A DNA stretch of 64,000 nucleotides. Origin: Thiomicrorhabdus sp965603495 (GTDB taxonomy: Bacteria > Pseudomonadota > Gammaproteobacteria > Thiomicrospirales > Thiomicrospiraceae). The stretch spans positions 248,001 through 312,000 of the forward strand of contig CBFDDF010000001.1 of the NCBI GenBank assembly GCA_965603495.1. The letters are read 5' to 3'. Shown piece by piece: positions 41,266 to 51,154 of the stretch (its first letter is position 1; each line of letters starts with the position of its first letter). Below the pieces are notes generated by a model. The model made no database searches. It was given only the letters and a program-made list of their open reading frames with translations, and was not told the DNA's origin. A program made the position numbers and the translations under genes.

Positions 41266-44200
41266 TTATTGCGCGAAATCTTCTGGATCGTAACCCAGAT
41301 TTGGCGCTAACCACATCTCGGTTTTTTCAATACTCCAGCCACGACGTTCGGCATAATCTTCAACTTGATCACGACCAATAGAACCTACTCCAAAATAACG
41401 CGATTCAGGGTGTGCAAAATAAGTCCCTGAAACCGCAGCGGTCGGGAACATTGCAAAGCTTTCAGTGATTTGCAAGCCAATGGCTTCATCTGGTTTAAGC
41501 AGTTCCCACAGAGTGCCTTTCTCGGTATGGTCTGGGCAGGCAGGATAACCCGCCGCTGGGCGAATGCCTTGGTAACGTTCTTTAATTAAATCTTCGTTGT
41601 CCAGCACTTCATCTTCGGCATATCCCCAGTCTTCTTTACGGACGATTTCATGCAGCGTTTCTGCAAAAGCTTCTGCAAAGCGATCCGCTAAGGCTTTAAG
41701 CATAATGGAGTCGTAATCATTAAGGTCCGCTTCAAAACGTTCGATATGTTCATCAATCCCAATGCCGGCGGTGACGGCAAAGAAACCGATGTAATCTTTA
41801 ATGCCCGTCGCCACGCCTTCCAGTTCTTTAGGTGCGATAAAGTCTGATAAACAGTTATTAGCGCCCCCGCGTTTCTTCTCTGCCTGTTGGCGAAGGTGAT
41901 GGAAGCGATGAATGACTTCAGTGCGTGATTCATCAGCATAGACTTCAATATCGTCACCTACACGGTTGGCAGGATAGAAACCGTAGACCGCTTTGGCAGT
42001 GAGCCATTTTTCAGCAATGATTTGTTTGACCATAGCCTGCGCATCGGCAAAGACTTTCTTAGCTTCTTCACCAACCACTTTGTCATTCAAAATCCGCGGG
42101 TAAAGACCATGTAGTTCCCATGATTGGAAGAAAGGTGACCAATCAAACTTTTTCAGTAGGGTTTCTAGTGGAAAGTCCTCCAGCACCTTACTGCCGATAA
42201 AGGTCGGTTTAACGGGAACATAATTTGACCAGGATTGGTTTTCAATTGATGGGTTTTCACGGGCTTTGGTAATCGAGATACGTTTTACCTGCTTGGCGCG
42301 GGCTTTACGCTCTTCACGAACCGTTTCATATTCAGCGCGAATCTTAGCCGCATAATCGGTTTTCAACTCATTTGAAATCAAGCTTTGCGTTACCCCAACC
42401 GCGCGCGAGGCATCTTTGACATACACCACAGGGCAGTCGTATTGTGGTTCAATTTTCACCGCAGTATGTGCTTTAGAAGTGGTAGCGCCGCCAATCAGTA
42501 ATGGTAGATTCATGCCACGTTCTTTCATCAGTTTAGCGACATTGACCATCTCTTCAAGTGAAGGGGTGATTAGGCCAGAAAGCCCAATAACATTGGCGTT
42601 TTCAGCGATTGCGGTATCCAATATTTTCTCAGCCGGTACCATGACGCCTAAATCGATGACGTCAAAGTTATTACACTGTAATACGACGCCAACGATGTTT
42701 TTACCGATGTCATGGACATCTCCTTTGACGGTTGCCATGACGATTTTACCGCGTGCTTGCCCGCTGCTTTTTTCAGCGGCTAGGAAAGGGTCAAGGTAAG
42801 CCACTGCGCGTTTCATGACGCGAGCTGATTTGACTACTTGCGGTAAGAACATTTTTCCAGCACCAAATAGATCGCCGACCACGTTCATGCCATCCATAAG
42901 AGGGCCTTCAATCACGTTAATCGGTGCGCCTAATTTTTGGCGAGCTTCTTCAGTATCTGCTTCGATAAAGTCTGTTACACCACGCACTAAGGCATGTTCA
43001 ATACGTTTTGCCACAGGCGCTTCACGCCAAGAAAGGTCAGCCTCTTTACTGGCGGTCGTACCATCACCACGGTATTCAGCGGCAACGTCTAATAAACGTT
43101 CCCCCGCTTCTGGATCGGTATTGTGAATAACGTCTTCAACTGCTTTGCGTAATTTCTCTGGTAGGTCATCATAAATTGCCATCTGCCCGGCATTTACAAT
43201 CCCCATATCCATGCCTTCTCTAATGGCGTGATAGAGGAAAACTGAATGAATCGCTTCGCGTACTGGGTTGTTGCCACGGAAAGAAAAGGAGACGTTAGAA
43301 ACGCCACCAGAAATTTTGGCGTACGGTAAGTTGGCTTTAATCCAAGTTACGGCATTGATGAAATCTAAACCGTAATTGTTGTGCTCTTCAATCCCCGTCG
43401 CCACGGCGAAGATGTTCGGATCGAAAATAATGTCTTGCGGTAAGAAGCCGACTTTTTGGGTTAATACATTATAAGAGCGCTGACAGATTTCAATCTTACG
43501 CGCTAAGGTATCCGCCTGGCCGTCTTCATCAAATGCCATGACAATCGCCGCAGCGCCATATTTTTTAACCAGTTTCGCATGGTGAATAAAGGCTTCTTCA
43601 CCCTCTTTCAGCGAGATGGAGTTAACCACGCCTTTACCTTGAATACATTTCAAGCCCGCTTCGATGACTTCCCATTTAGAGGAGTCAATCATAATCGGCA
43701 CGCGCGAAGCTTCCGGTTCAGAGGCCAGTAAATTCAAGAAACGACTCATGCATGCCTTGGCGTCCAGCATGCCTTCATCCATATTGACATCGATGATTTG
43801 TGCGCCTTCTTGGACTTGCTTAACGGCAATATCAATGGCTTCTTCAAAGTTGTCTTCAATGATTAAACGTTTGAATTTAGCCGATCCGGTAACATTGTTA
43901 CGCTCACCCACATTGACGAACAGTGAGGTTTCGTCAATGTTTAAAGGCTCTAGGCCTGATAAGCGACAGGCGGGTTTAATCTTCGGAAGTTGACGGCGTG
44001 GCTGTCTTAAAGCGGCCTCAGCCATCGCCTTAACGTGGGCAGGCGTCGTGCCGCAACAGCCGCCGATAATATTGATCCAACCACGGCTTGCCCAGACGCC
44101 AATCTCTTCAGCCATCTCTTCCGGGGTTTCATCGTATTCACCAAATTCATTCGGCAGACCAGCATTAGGGTGAATAGAGACGTAGGTTTCGCAAACACGA

Positions 44201-44991
44201 CTCAGTTCTTCAACGTAAGGGCGTAACTCCTGCGGCCCTAAGGCACAGTTTAAACCGACTGAAAGCGGTTCTGCATGGGCGATGGCATTATAGAAGCCTT
44301 CGGTGGTTTGGCCTGATAAAGTACGGCCCGATGCATCGGTTATTGTGCCAGATAACATAATAGGCACTTCGTAACCGACTTCATCTTCGACTTCTTTCAC
44401 CGCAAAAATAGCCGCTTTGGCATTCAATGTATCGAAAACAGTTTCAATCAGAATAGTGTCTACACCGCCTTCAAGCAAAGCATGAGTAGCTTGTTTAAAG
44501 GTAACGACTAATTCATCAAACGAAGTATTACGGTAACCTGGGTCATTCACATCAGGCGAGATAGATGCAGTACGGTTAGTTGGCCCTAAAACTCCGGTAA
44601 CAAAACGCGGTTTACCATCTTCGGCTTCTGCAATGTCACAGGCTTGACGTGCGACTAGCGCAGCTTGCAAGTTAATTTCAGAGACGGAATCTTGCATGTC
44701 GTAATCGGCTTGCGCAATGGTGGTGGCGTTGAATGAGTTGGTCTCAAGAATATCCACACCGTTGCGCAGAAATTCCAAATGAATGTCACGGATAATCTCT
44801 GGCTGAGTGATTACCAAGATATCGTTGTTGCCTTTGATATCCATGTGATAGTCGGCAAAACGCTCGCCACGGAAGTCTTCTTCCGTAAGATGTTTATCTT
44901 GCACCATCGTTCCCATGGCGCCATCAAGCACCATAACACGTTCTTTTAGTAGGGATTTTAAGGTGGTCAAGCGTTGTGCACGTAATGTCAT
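41266..44991 (-). CDS. metH: Cobalamin-dependent methionine synthase MetH
   Basis: Transfers a methyl group from methyltetrahydrofolate to homocysteine through cobalamin. The 1241-residue protein has all four modules: the homocysteine domain with zinc ligands in G-G-C-C-G-T-T-P-A-H-V, the folate-binding barrel (D-V-N-M-D-E-G-M-L-D), the B12 domain with the cobalt-ligand motif D-V-H-D-I-G-K-N, and the C-terminal reactivation domain (R-P-A-A-G-Y-P-A-C-P-D-H). The length is standard. It is a single-gene unit with a terminator. I found no SAM- or B12-riboswitch core in the 250-base upstream gap. Confidence 0.97.
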   Translation of the reverse strand: MTLRAQRLTTLKSLLKERVMVLDGAMGTMVQDKHLTEEDFRGERFADYHMDIKGNNDILVITQPEIIRDIHLEFLRNGVDILETNSFNATTIAQADYDMQDSVSEINLQAALVARQACDIAEAEDGKPRFVTGVLGPTNRTASISPDVNDPGYRNTSFDELVVTFKQATHALLEGGVDTILIETVFDTLNAKAAIFAVKEVEDEVGYEVPIMLSGTITDASGRTLSGQTTEGFYNAIAHAEPLSVGLNCALGPQELRPYVEELSRVCETYVSIHPNAGLPNEFGEYDETPEEMAEEIGVWASRGWINIIGGCCGTTPAHVKAMAEAALRQPRRQLPKIKPACRLSGLEPLNIDETSLFVNVGERNNVTGSAKFKRLIIEDNFEEAIDIAVKQVQEGAQIIDVNMDEGMLDAKACMSRFLNLLASEPEASRVPIMIDSSKWEVIEAGLKCIQGKGVVNSISLKEGEEAFIHHAKLVKKYGAAAIVMAFDEDGQADTLARKIEICQRSYNVLTQKVGFLPQDIIFDPNIFAVATGIEEHNNYGLDFINAVTWIKANLPYAKISGGVSNVSFSFRGNNPVREAIHSVFLYHAIREGMDMGIVNAGQMAIYDDLPEKLRKAVEDVIHNTDPEAGERLLDVAAEYRGDGTTASKEADLSWREAPVAKRIEHALVRGVTDFIEADTEEARQKLGAPINVIEGPLMDGMNVVGDLFGAGKMFLPQVVKSARVMKRAVAYLDPFLAAEKSSGQARGKIVMATVKGDVHDIGKNIVGVVLQCNNFDVIDLGVMVPAEKILDTAIAENANVIGLSGLITPSLEEMVNVAKLMKERGMNLPLLIGGATTSKAHTAVKIEPQYDCPVVYVKDASRAVGVTQSLISNELKTDYAAKIRAEYETVREERKARAKQVKRISITKARENPSIENQSWSNYVPVKPTFIGSKVLEDFPLETLLKKFDWSPFFQSWELHGLYPRILNDKVVGEEAKKVFADAQAMVKQIIAEKWLTAKAVYGFYPANRVGDDIEVYADESRTEVIHRFHHLRQQAEKKRGGANNCLSDFIAPKELEGVATGIKDYIGFFAVTAGIGIDEHIERFEADLNDYDSIMLKALADRFAEAFAETLHEIVRKEDWGYAEDEVLDNEDLIKERYQGIRPAAGYPACPDHTEKGTLWELLKPDEAIGLQITESFAMFPTAAVSGTYFAHPESRYFGVGSIGRDQVEDYAERRGWSIEKTEMWLAPNLGYDPEDFAQ

Positions 44992-45242
44992 TTGTATTTC
45001 ATCATTTTGATTTCTTAACCCGCTATTTTAACCGAATGTCCCTAGAAAATGTTAAAGAAAACGATTGTTACCTAGGTTGAAAAGTAATGTAATCCGTCGA
45101 AAGAAGTTGAAGGGTGTTTTTTCAAATATGAAAACAAGCTGAAGGGGCTGTGATAAAAATCTGTTTTTTTAGAGGGCAAGCTTTGTAAGCGGGTTTATAT
45201 AATCCGCCTTTGGCCAAGTAATGCTAGGCCATTATTTACTGA

Positions 45243-46487
45243 TTAAAACTCAGTAGAAACTTGATTACGCCCGGACTCTTTTGAGCGGTATAGTGCTTTA
45301 TCTGCTTTTGAAACAGCCTCTTCCAGGTCTGAGCCTGAATAGGTCAAGCCTAAGCTAATGGTAAATGGTACGCCCGTGGTATTAAAAGAGTCGTTTTCAA
45401 TCGTGGCTCTAAGGGTTTCACAGAGGCCTTCTATTTCAGAGGCATCTTCTGCTTGGCCTAAAACACAAAACTCTTCGCCACCGAATCGAGCCACTAGATG
45501 GTTAGAAAAGGTCTGCTCGATTTTTTGTGCAGTATAGACAATCGCATCATCGCCTTTCTGGTGGCCATGATTGTCATTGACCAGTTTGAAATGGTCAATA
45601 TCCGCCATTACGGTGAAAAAGTATTTTTGAGACGATTTAATCTGTTCAAAAAGTGTATTGCCGGTATTGAAAAAGTGGCCTCGGTTATAGATTCCTGTGA
45701 GTGCATCGGTTTGCGAGATACGCTCGATTTCGCGAAATGATTCAGCCTGTTGAATGTTTTGATTGACGCGAATGTGAAATTCTTCTGAAGTAAAACAGGT
45801 GTTGTAAAAGTCATTCACGCCATATTTCATGAGCTTGATGGCGGTGGCAATATTTTGGGTCGGCGCGCAAGACATTATGGGTAGTTGGTTTTGGGAATGT
45901 TGTGAGCGGATATTGTTTGCCAAGCCATAGAGTTTAGAGTCAGAGAACTCACCAGAAACATAGAGTAATACCAGATCAGGGACTTCGCCTTTAAGGTCTT
46001 CCTGTAGTTCATGGCCGTTCTCATAAAGGGAGGCTTGATAGTGGTGGATGCGTAACATACCGAGTAGCTTAGAGCTGGATTTAGAGCCAGAGCTCAGTAA
46101 CCAAACATGTCGTTGGCTGTTCTGGTGAATGGTGTAAGCTGTTTGGACGGCATAACGAATCGAGGAAATGCCATCTTTCAGAACATAATCGGCCACTTTT
46201 CGTTTGAACATCGCTTGGCGTGTTTCATCATTGTAGCTTGCAGTGACCACAATTGTGGTGATGTGTTTGCTTAACAATAAGTCAATCGCCTCACCCTGTG
46301 CGGCATCGGGTAAGTTTAAATCGCTCAAACAGACGGAGATTTCGATATCTGTATTTAACAGGGTCGTAACTTCGGCTAGAGTGTGGCAAATGTAAATAGG
46401 CAAATCGGTTAGGGATGCTAACTCTCTCTGCAATAGCATAGCCATTGATTTTTGGTCTTCAATGATTAGAAAGGCGTCTTTAACCAT
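45243..46487 (-). CDS. Receiver-GGDEF diguanylate cyclase (PleD-like)
   Basis: A 414-residue soluble regulator that should make c-di-GMP. Residues 1-120 are a receiver domain (I-I-E-D-Q near the start, phospho-acceptor Asp in C-L-S-D-L-N-L-P-D). A second receiver-like region without a clear acceptor Asp follows (about 125-235). The GGDEF domain has N-D-N-H-G-H-Q-K-G-D-D and an intact A-R-F-G-G-E-E-F. It stands alone between metH and trmA; no kinase partner adjoins. Confidence 0.9.
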   Translation of the reverse strand: MVKDAFLIIEDQKSMAMLLQRELASLTDLPIYICHTLAEVTTLLNTDIEISVCLSDLNLPDAAQGEAIDLLLSKHITTIVVTASYNDETRQAMFKRKVADYVLKDGISSIRYAVQTAYTIHQNSQRHVWLLSSGSKSSSKLLGMLRIHHYQASLYENGHELQEDLKGEVPDLVLLYVSGEFSDSKLYGLANNIRSQHSQNQLPIMSCAPTQNIATAIKLMKYGVNDFYNTCFTSEEFHIRVNQNIQQAESFREIERISQTDALTGIYNRGHFFNTGNTLFEQIKSSQKYFFTVMADIDHFKLVNDNHGHQKGDDAIVYTAQKIEQTFSNHLVARFGGEEFCVLGQAEDASEIEGLCETLRATIENDSFNTTGVPFTISLGLTYSGSDLEEAVSKADKALYRSKESGRNQVSTEF

Positions 46488-46691
46488 ATATTTTCCATGC
46501 TGTTTTTGGTTGTTTATTTTTATTAAATGTTTTTATTGAACAAGAAATAGTATACATCAAGCTTTTAAAGTTTGACATGCAAGTCATAAGCGATTGTCCA
46601 GGTGGGTTTAGAAGAAAACTTGAGGGGGATGTCAATGATTTGAACAACCTGCTTTAGAGCATTAAACCTTCGGGTTTGAGTCAATTTCGAG

Positions 46692-46722
46692 TCAACCTTT
46701 TCAGGTTGATAATTGCTATAAT
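46692..46722 (+). promoter_or_regulatory. Extended -10 promoter and inverted repeat upstream of trmA
   Basis: TGCTATAAT (46714-46722) is an extended -10 element. It needs little -35 contact, and none is seen. TCAACC-N6-GGTTGA, a 6+6 inverted repeat at 46692-46709, lies where a -35 or regulator site would be. The transcript would lead to trmA, about 60 bases on. Confidence 0.5.
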
Positions 46723-46784
46723 AGCGATTTTATTGGCGTTGAGGGTTGCTCTCTCAATGTAACCCATAACCGCTTAGTCTGGAT

Positions 46785-47879
46785 GTGCACATGCTCTGCC
46801 AAGTTTTTCCTGAACAATATCAATCTCAGCTGGATGAAAAGACCCAGCGTTTGCAAAATTTGATTCCATCTTTACATCATCTCACAGTGTTTGCCTCGGA
46901 GCCTAAGCATTATCGGGCGCGAGCAGAATTCCGCATTTGGCATGAGGAAGATGATTCTGATTACATCATGTTTGACCAGGAAACCAAGCAGAAAGTTAAT
47001 ATAAAACAGTGTCCAATGGCGATTGAATCGATTGCAGACTTAATGCCAAAATTAATGGCAGCGATTACGGCAGATGAGGTATTACGTCAGCGACTGTTTC
47101 AAGTGGACTTCTTAGCCACTCTCAGTGGTGAAATGTTGGTGACCTTAATCTACCGACGTGGTATTGAAGGCAACCAGGCCTGGTTAGATTCTGCCAACCG
47201 ATTAAAAGCAAGCTTACCGATTACGCATATTATTGGACGTGCTAGAAAGCAAAAAATTCTTTTAGAGCAAGATTACATCATCGAAAAATTACAGGTTGAT
47301 GATAAGGTTTTTATCTACCAGCAAATCGAAAACTCCTTTACCCAGCCGAATGCAAGGGTCGCGCAAAAAATGTTGCACTGGGCACGAAAAGTATCCAAAG
47401 GTGCAACGGACGATTTAATTGAGCTGTATTGCGGTAATGGCAACTTCTCGATTGCGTTATCGGAGTTTTATAATCGCGTGCTGGCAACTGAGATTTCAAA
47501 AACCTCGGTAAAATCTGCGCAGTTTAATATTGCAGCCAACCAGATAGAAAATCTAACGGTTGTGAAAATGGCAGCAGAAGAAATTTCACAAGCGTTGCAG
47601 GGTCAAGAATTTACACGGCTTAAAGAGGTGGATTTAGCCTCTTATAATTTTGAGACTATTTTTGTGGATCCGCCACGTTCTGGGCTAGATGATCTGACAC
47701 GTAAAATGGTCGCTGAATTTGAGCGCATTATTTACATCTCGTGTAATCCAGAAACTTTGGCGACAGATTTAATCGAAATAGAAAAAACCCACGACATTGT
47801 AGAGTCTGCATTATTCGATCAGTTTCCTTATACTCACCACATAGAAAGTGGCGTATTCCTTACGCGGAAAAAGACATGA
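46785..47879 (+). CDS. trmA: tRNA (uracil-54-C5)-methyltransferase TrmA
   Basis: Methylates U54 of tRNA to ribothymidine using SAM. The 364-residue protein has the substrate domain with Y-R-A-R-A-E-F-R-I-W, the SAM-binding L-I-E-L-Y-C-G-N-G-N-F-S, the catalytic motif F-V-D-P-P-R-S-G-L-D and the nucleophile Cys in Y-I-S-C-N-P-E-T-L. It overlaps the TauE-like gene by four bases (ATGA). One iterated palindrome encodes N-Q-A-W-L. The start could be the second Met, two codons on. Confidence 0.96.
   Translation: MHMLCQVFPEQYQSQLDEKTQRLQNLIPSLHHLTVFASEPKHYRARAEFRIWHEEDDSDYIMFDQETKQKVNIKQCPMAIESIADLMPKLMAAITADEVLRQRLFQVDFLATLSGEMLVTLIYRRGIEGNQAWLDSANRLKASLPITHIIGRARKQKILLEQDYIIEKLQVDDKVFIYQQIENSFTQPNARVAQKMLHWARKVSKGATDDLIELYCGNGNFSIALSEFYNRVLATEISKTSVKSAQFNIAANQIENLTVVKMAAEEISQALQGQEFTRLKEVDLASYNFETIFVDPPRSGLDDLTRKMVAEFERIIYISCNPETLATDLIEIEKTHDIVESALFDQFPYTHHIESGVFLTRKKT
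47173..47184. repeat. Iterated palindrome 14
   Basis: Exact copy, A/T flanks, inside trmA (N-Q-A-W-L). Confidence 0.85.
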
Positions 47880-48643
47880 TTTTAGCTTGGATTGGCGCAC
47901 TTTTTATAGGCATAACACTAGGTCTACTAGGCTCTGGAGGTTCCATCCTCACCGTGCCGGTTTTAACCTATTTGGTCGGCCAAGAGACTAAGGTTGCGAT
48001 TGCGGGTTCATTGATGATTGTTGGCATCATCAGTGTCTTTGCCGCAGTGCCTTATGCGCACCAAAAACTTGTCAAATGGCGAACTGTAGTGGTTTTTGGT
48101 CTTCCAGGCATGATGGGCGCGGTTGCCGGTGCTTGGGCCGCACACTTTGTTAGTGATGCCATTCAAATGTTGGTTTTTGCGACATTGTTGCTAGTGGCTT
48201 CCTATCTAATGTTTAAGCCCGTTAAATTACAGAATTTAGAGAGTGAAGGTGCAGAACGTGCGATGACTAAAATTGCCATTGATGGGTTTGTCGTCGGCGG
48301 GGTAACGGGGTTAGTCGGCGTGGGTGGTGGTTTCTTAATTATTCCGGCATTGGTCTTGCTGGGCGGTTTGTCAATGAGATTGGCGGTTGGCACCAGTTTA
48401 GTCATTATTGCCATTAAATCTTTTGCTGGTTTTGTAGGCTATTTAAGTGTGTTAGAGGCGCTTAACTTAAGTATCGATTGGCAAATTATAGGTATGTTTT
48501 CCGCGATTGGCGTTTTAGGCAGCTGGCTAGGCCATAAATTGAGCAATAGGGTTAATCAAGAACAATTGAAACAAGGTTTTGCAGTTTTCTTAATTTTAAT
48601 GGGGATTTTCATCCTTTATAAAAACCTGCCTAATTTATTGTAA
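47876..48643 (+). CDS. TauE/SafE-family anion permease
   Basis: A 255-residue inner-membrane protein with about eight helices in two related halves, each beginning with a G-x-G-G motif (L-G-S-G-G-S near 20, V-G-V-G-G-G near 145). This is the TauE/SafE fold, whose members export or import sulfite, sulfonates or similar anions; the substrate here is not known. It starts inside the trmA stop and so shares its transcript. The link to trmA is probably only transcriptional. Confidence 0.85.
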   Translation: MILAWIGALFIGITLGLLGSGGSILTVPVLTYLVGQETKVAIAGSLMIVGIISVFAAVPYAHQKLVKWRTVVVFGLPGMMGAVAGAWAAHFVSDAIQMLVFATLLLVASYLMFKPVKLQNLESEGAERAMTKIAIDGFVVGGVTGLVGVGGGFLIIPALVLLGGLSMRLAVGTSLVIIAIKSFAGFVGYLSVLEALNLSIDWQIIGMFSAIGVLGSWLGHKLSNRVNQEQLKQGFAVFLILMGIFILYKNLPNLL

Positions 48644-48749
48644 ACCCTGTTTTAATAGAAAATACATTTCATAAAATTCGGGTCGAAAAAAGATGATTAT
48701 CACCAGCTTTAAGGCTTCTTAATCGATTAAACCGATCAGCTTATATTTG

Positions 48750-48761
48750 ACCAGGCCTGGT
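48750..48761. repeat. Iterated palindrome 15
   Basis: Exact copy in the gap between the TauE-like and MOSC genes. Confidence 0.85.
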
Positions 48762-48832
48762 TATAAACGAGACTTAAAACTGTTTAAAGTGCTATGTATT
48801 TAATGTGTGACATACAAGGGATGTAAGATTTT

Positions 48833-49504
48833 ATGAAAGTAGTTTCGGTCAATATCGGCAAAATTCAAATACAACCTTGGCGTGAAGGCACGCCAAGTGC
48901 CATGCATAAGTCAGCAGTAGAAGGACAAGTTTCTGTCAGTAAAGTAGGTCTTGCTGGGGATGAACAGGCGGATGCCAAAAACCACGGCGGTGAAGATAAA
49001 GCGGTCTTTGTCATGCCTGACGCGAACTATGAATTTTTTAAAATTGATCAACCGTTTGGTTTTCTTGGCGAAAATCTAACCTTGTCCGGCCTGGATGAAA
49101 CGGAGGTTTGTTTAGGCGATCGTCTGCAAATTGGCACGGTGTTATTAGAAGTGACTCAACCCCGTTCACCATGTTGGAAGCTAGGTCAGCATGCCAGTGG
49201 TGGGTCAGATTGGACGTCAGCAGAATTTTTAAAAACCTATTCCGAAAGTGGTAGAGTGGGTTTTTATTGTCGAGTCCTGGCGACCGGAGTTTTGCAACAA
49301 GGCCAATCTGTGACTTGGTTGACGCGAGATTGCAGTGAAGACAATGCGGCAAAAACGCCTTATAAAATATCTATTCAAAAACTGTTTTTAGCCAAACAAT
49401 TCCATCAAACCGACAAAGATTGGCACATTTTACACGAGGTAGTTAAACACCCGGCACTCTCAACCTCTTGGCAGAAAGCCATCAAACAATTACTTGAACA
49501 GTAG
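48833..49504 (+). CDS. MOSC-domain protein (YiiM-like)
   Basis: A 223-residue protein with a MOSC domain, related to E. coli YiiM, which reduces N-hydroxylated bases with molybdenum cofactor. It has the K-N-H-G-G-E-D-K-A-V signature, G-E-N-L-T-L-S-G and the conserved Cys in P-R-S-P-C-W-K-L. A helical C-terminal part follows (about 165-223), as in YiiM. It lies alone and converges, 14 bases apart, on a histidine kinase. An iterated palindrome sits 71 bases upstream. Confidence 0.88.
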   Translation: MKVVSVNIGKIQIQPWREGTPSAMHKSAVEGQVSVSKVGLAGDEQADAKNHGGEDKAVFVMPDANYEFFKIDQPFGFLGENLTLSGLDETEVCLGDRLQIGTVLLEVTQPRSPCWKLGQHASGGSDWTSAEFLKTYSESGRVGFYCRVLATGVLQQGQSVTWLTRDCSEDNAAKTPYKISIQKLFLAKQFHQTDKDWHILHEVVKHPALSTSWQKAIKQLLEQ

Positions 49505-49518
49505 GAAGATTCAAATAG

Positions 49519-51045
49519 TTAAGTTTGGTCTGATTGGTTCGGTATTTTGATGGTGAAAGTGGTGCCCTTACCTAGCTCGCTTTCAACCTGAATAACGCCT
49601 TTTAGCTTGTGCGACACAAGATTGTATACCAAGTGTAACCCTAAGCCACTGCCGCCTTGACCGCGTCTAGTGGTGAAGAAGGGCTCAAATGCTTTTTCGG
49701 TGACTTCTTCACTCATGCCTTTACCATTATCGATGAACCGGATTTCTAGGCTATTATCCGGCAGTTCAGTTACTTTAATTGCTATTCTAGGATTAGGGGT
49801 GCTGTCATCAAAGGCGTGGATTGAGGCGTTCATAATCAAATTAGTTATGACTTGACTCACCGATCCCGCATTGCTGTTGATTCTTAACTGTTTGTTACAG
49901 AGTAATTCACTTTCAATCAGTTGTTTTTTAAGAACATGATTCAGGCTTGTTAGGCTCGAGTGTAAGGTTTCATAGATATCGAATGTGAAGGTTTGGTCGC
50001 TGGTTTGATCGACGGCAAGTTGTTTGAAGCTGGCAATCAAATCCGCTGCTTTGTATAGGTTGTCTTCCAAAATAGAGCTGGTTTCTTCGGCAGTGGATAA
50101 AAAATCAACTAAATCAGCTTGCGTTAGTTTTTGATCTTCGACGCGTTTTTTTAATCCAATGACATGGTCTTTTAATAAAGAACTGCTGGTTAACCCAACG
50201 CCTAATGGGGTGTTGACTTCATGAGCCACTCCGGCCACAAGACTCCCTAGGGAGGCCATTTTTTCAGACTCAACGAGTTGTTTTTGGGTTGTTTCTAAGG
50301 ATTCAATGGTCTCTACTAGGTGACTATTCGCATTCTTTAAGGCTTTTGTTCTGTCTTCAACACGAGTTTCAAGTTCGGCATTGATTAATGAAAGTTGTTT
50401 CTCTGTCCGGGAAATCTTTAAAACCGCGCTGAATGCCAGAATAGAACCCAGTGCAAAAGCAAAAATAGACCAGGTTAAAATGAGTTGTACACTCTTGTCA
50501 TGCTGTAGGCCAATGTCCTTCAGAATATTTTGTGAACTTATTCTCTGCAGGTCTATTAGCTCTTTCAGTTTATTTAAAGTCTGGTTTTGTGCATCAATGC
50601 CTTCTTTATGCAGTAACTTGAGCGCGGTTTCTCTATTTTCGCTTTCAATATATTCAACAATTTTGAGTTGTATCGGGACGGAGGTTCTTTGGAACTCACC
50701 TTGTTGATTAAGGAGGAGTCTTTCTTGTGGGCTCAGTTGCCTTTGTTCTAACGCCTGACGGGCTTTAGTGAAGATGCCACCTTGATTATGGAATTCGATT
50801 ACAGCTTCATCTAGATCGAAGGCGTCATCGATATTCATCATAATGAACATGCCTCGCACACGATCGCGAGCGGCCGTATACATCGTGTTAATGAGGTCGA
50901 CTTTGGTATTGTTGTTTTGAACAATCGCTTCACTTTTAATTCTAACAGAGTCAAATTGAGCCAGGGTATATGTCATCAGTCCTGCGAATATGCCTAAGGT
51001 TAAAATAAAACTTAAAATGAGTATTAAACGCGTTTTATAGTTCAT
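49519..51045 (-). CDS. Sensor histidine kinase, periplasmic four-helix sensor
   Basis: A 508-residue membrane kinase. Helix 1 (about 6-28) and helix 2 (about 187-209) enclose a periplasmic region of about 158 residues that looks all-helical (four-helix-bundle type). A coiled coil (215-262) leads to the phospho-acceptor H275 in G-V-A-H-E-V-N-T-P-L-G. The ATPase domain has N-A-S-I-H-A-F, D-N-G-K-G-M and G-S-G-L-G-L-H. Its kinase core is closely similar to that of the MHYT kinase next to it. It is the last of three signalling genes on this strand; it probably phosphorylates the HD-GYP regulator. Confidence 0.92.
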   Translation of the reverse strand: MNYKTRLILILSFILTLGIFAGLMTYTLAQFDSVRIKSEAIVQNNNTKVDLINTMYTAARDRVRGMFIMMNIDDAFDLDEAVIEFHNQGGIFTKARQALEQRQLSPQERLLLNQQGEFQRTSVPIQLKIVEYIESENRETALKLLHKEGIDAQNQTLNKLKELIDLQRISSQNILKDIGLQHDKSVQLILTWSIFAFALGSILAFSAVLKISRTEKQLSLINAELETRVEDRTKALKNANSHLVETIESLETTQKQLVESEKMASLGSLVAGVAHEVNTPLGVGLTSSSLLKDHVIGLKKRVEDQKLTQADLVDFLSTAEETSSILEDNLYKAADLIASFKQLAVDQTSDQTFTFDIYETLHSSLTSLNHVLKKQLIESELLCNKQLRINSNAGSVSQVITNLIMNASIHAFDDSTPNPRIAIKVTELPDNSLEIRFIDNGKGMSEEVTEKAFEPFFTTRRGQGGSGLGLHLVYNLVSHKLKGVIQVESELGKGTTFTIKIPNQSDQT

Positions 51046-51154
51046 GAGTTTTCAATAATGGCCTCTGTAAAAACCCCATTTTTTTAATGAGTTGTTTATT
51101 TGGAATGAGTAAGATTTTTTGCTAAAAAATACCGTTGGTTATGGCGGATATTCA

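Noticed and set aside
44992..45242. Possible SAM- or cobalamin-riboswitch before metH
   Set aside because: I found neither the S-box core nor a B12-box-like motif. Only imperfect inverted repeats such as GGCGGATTATATAAACCCGC are present.
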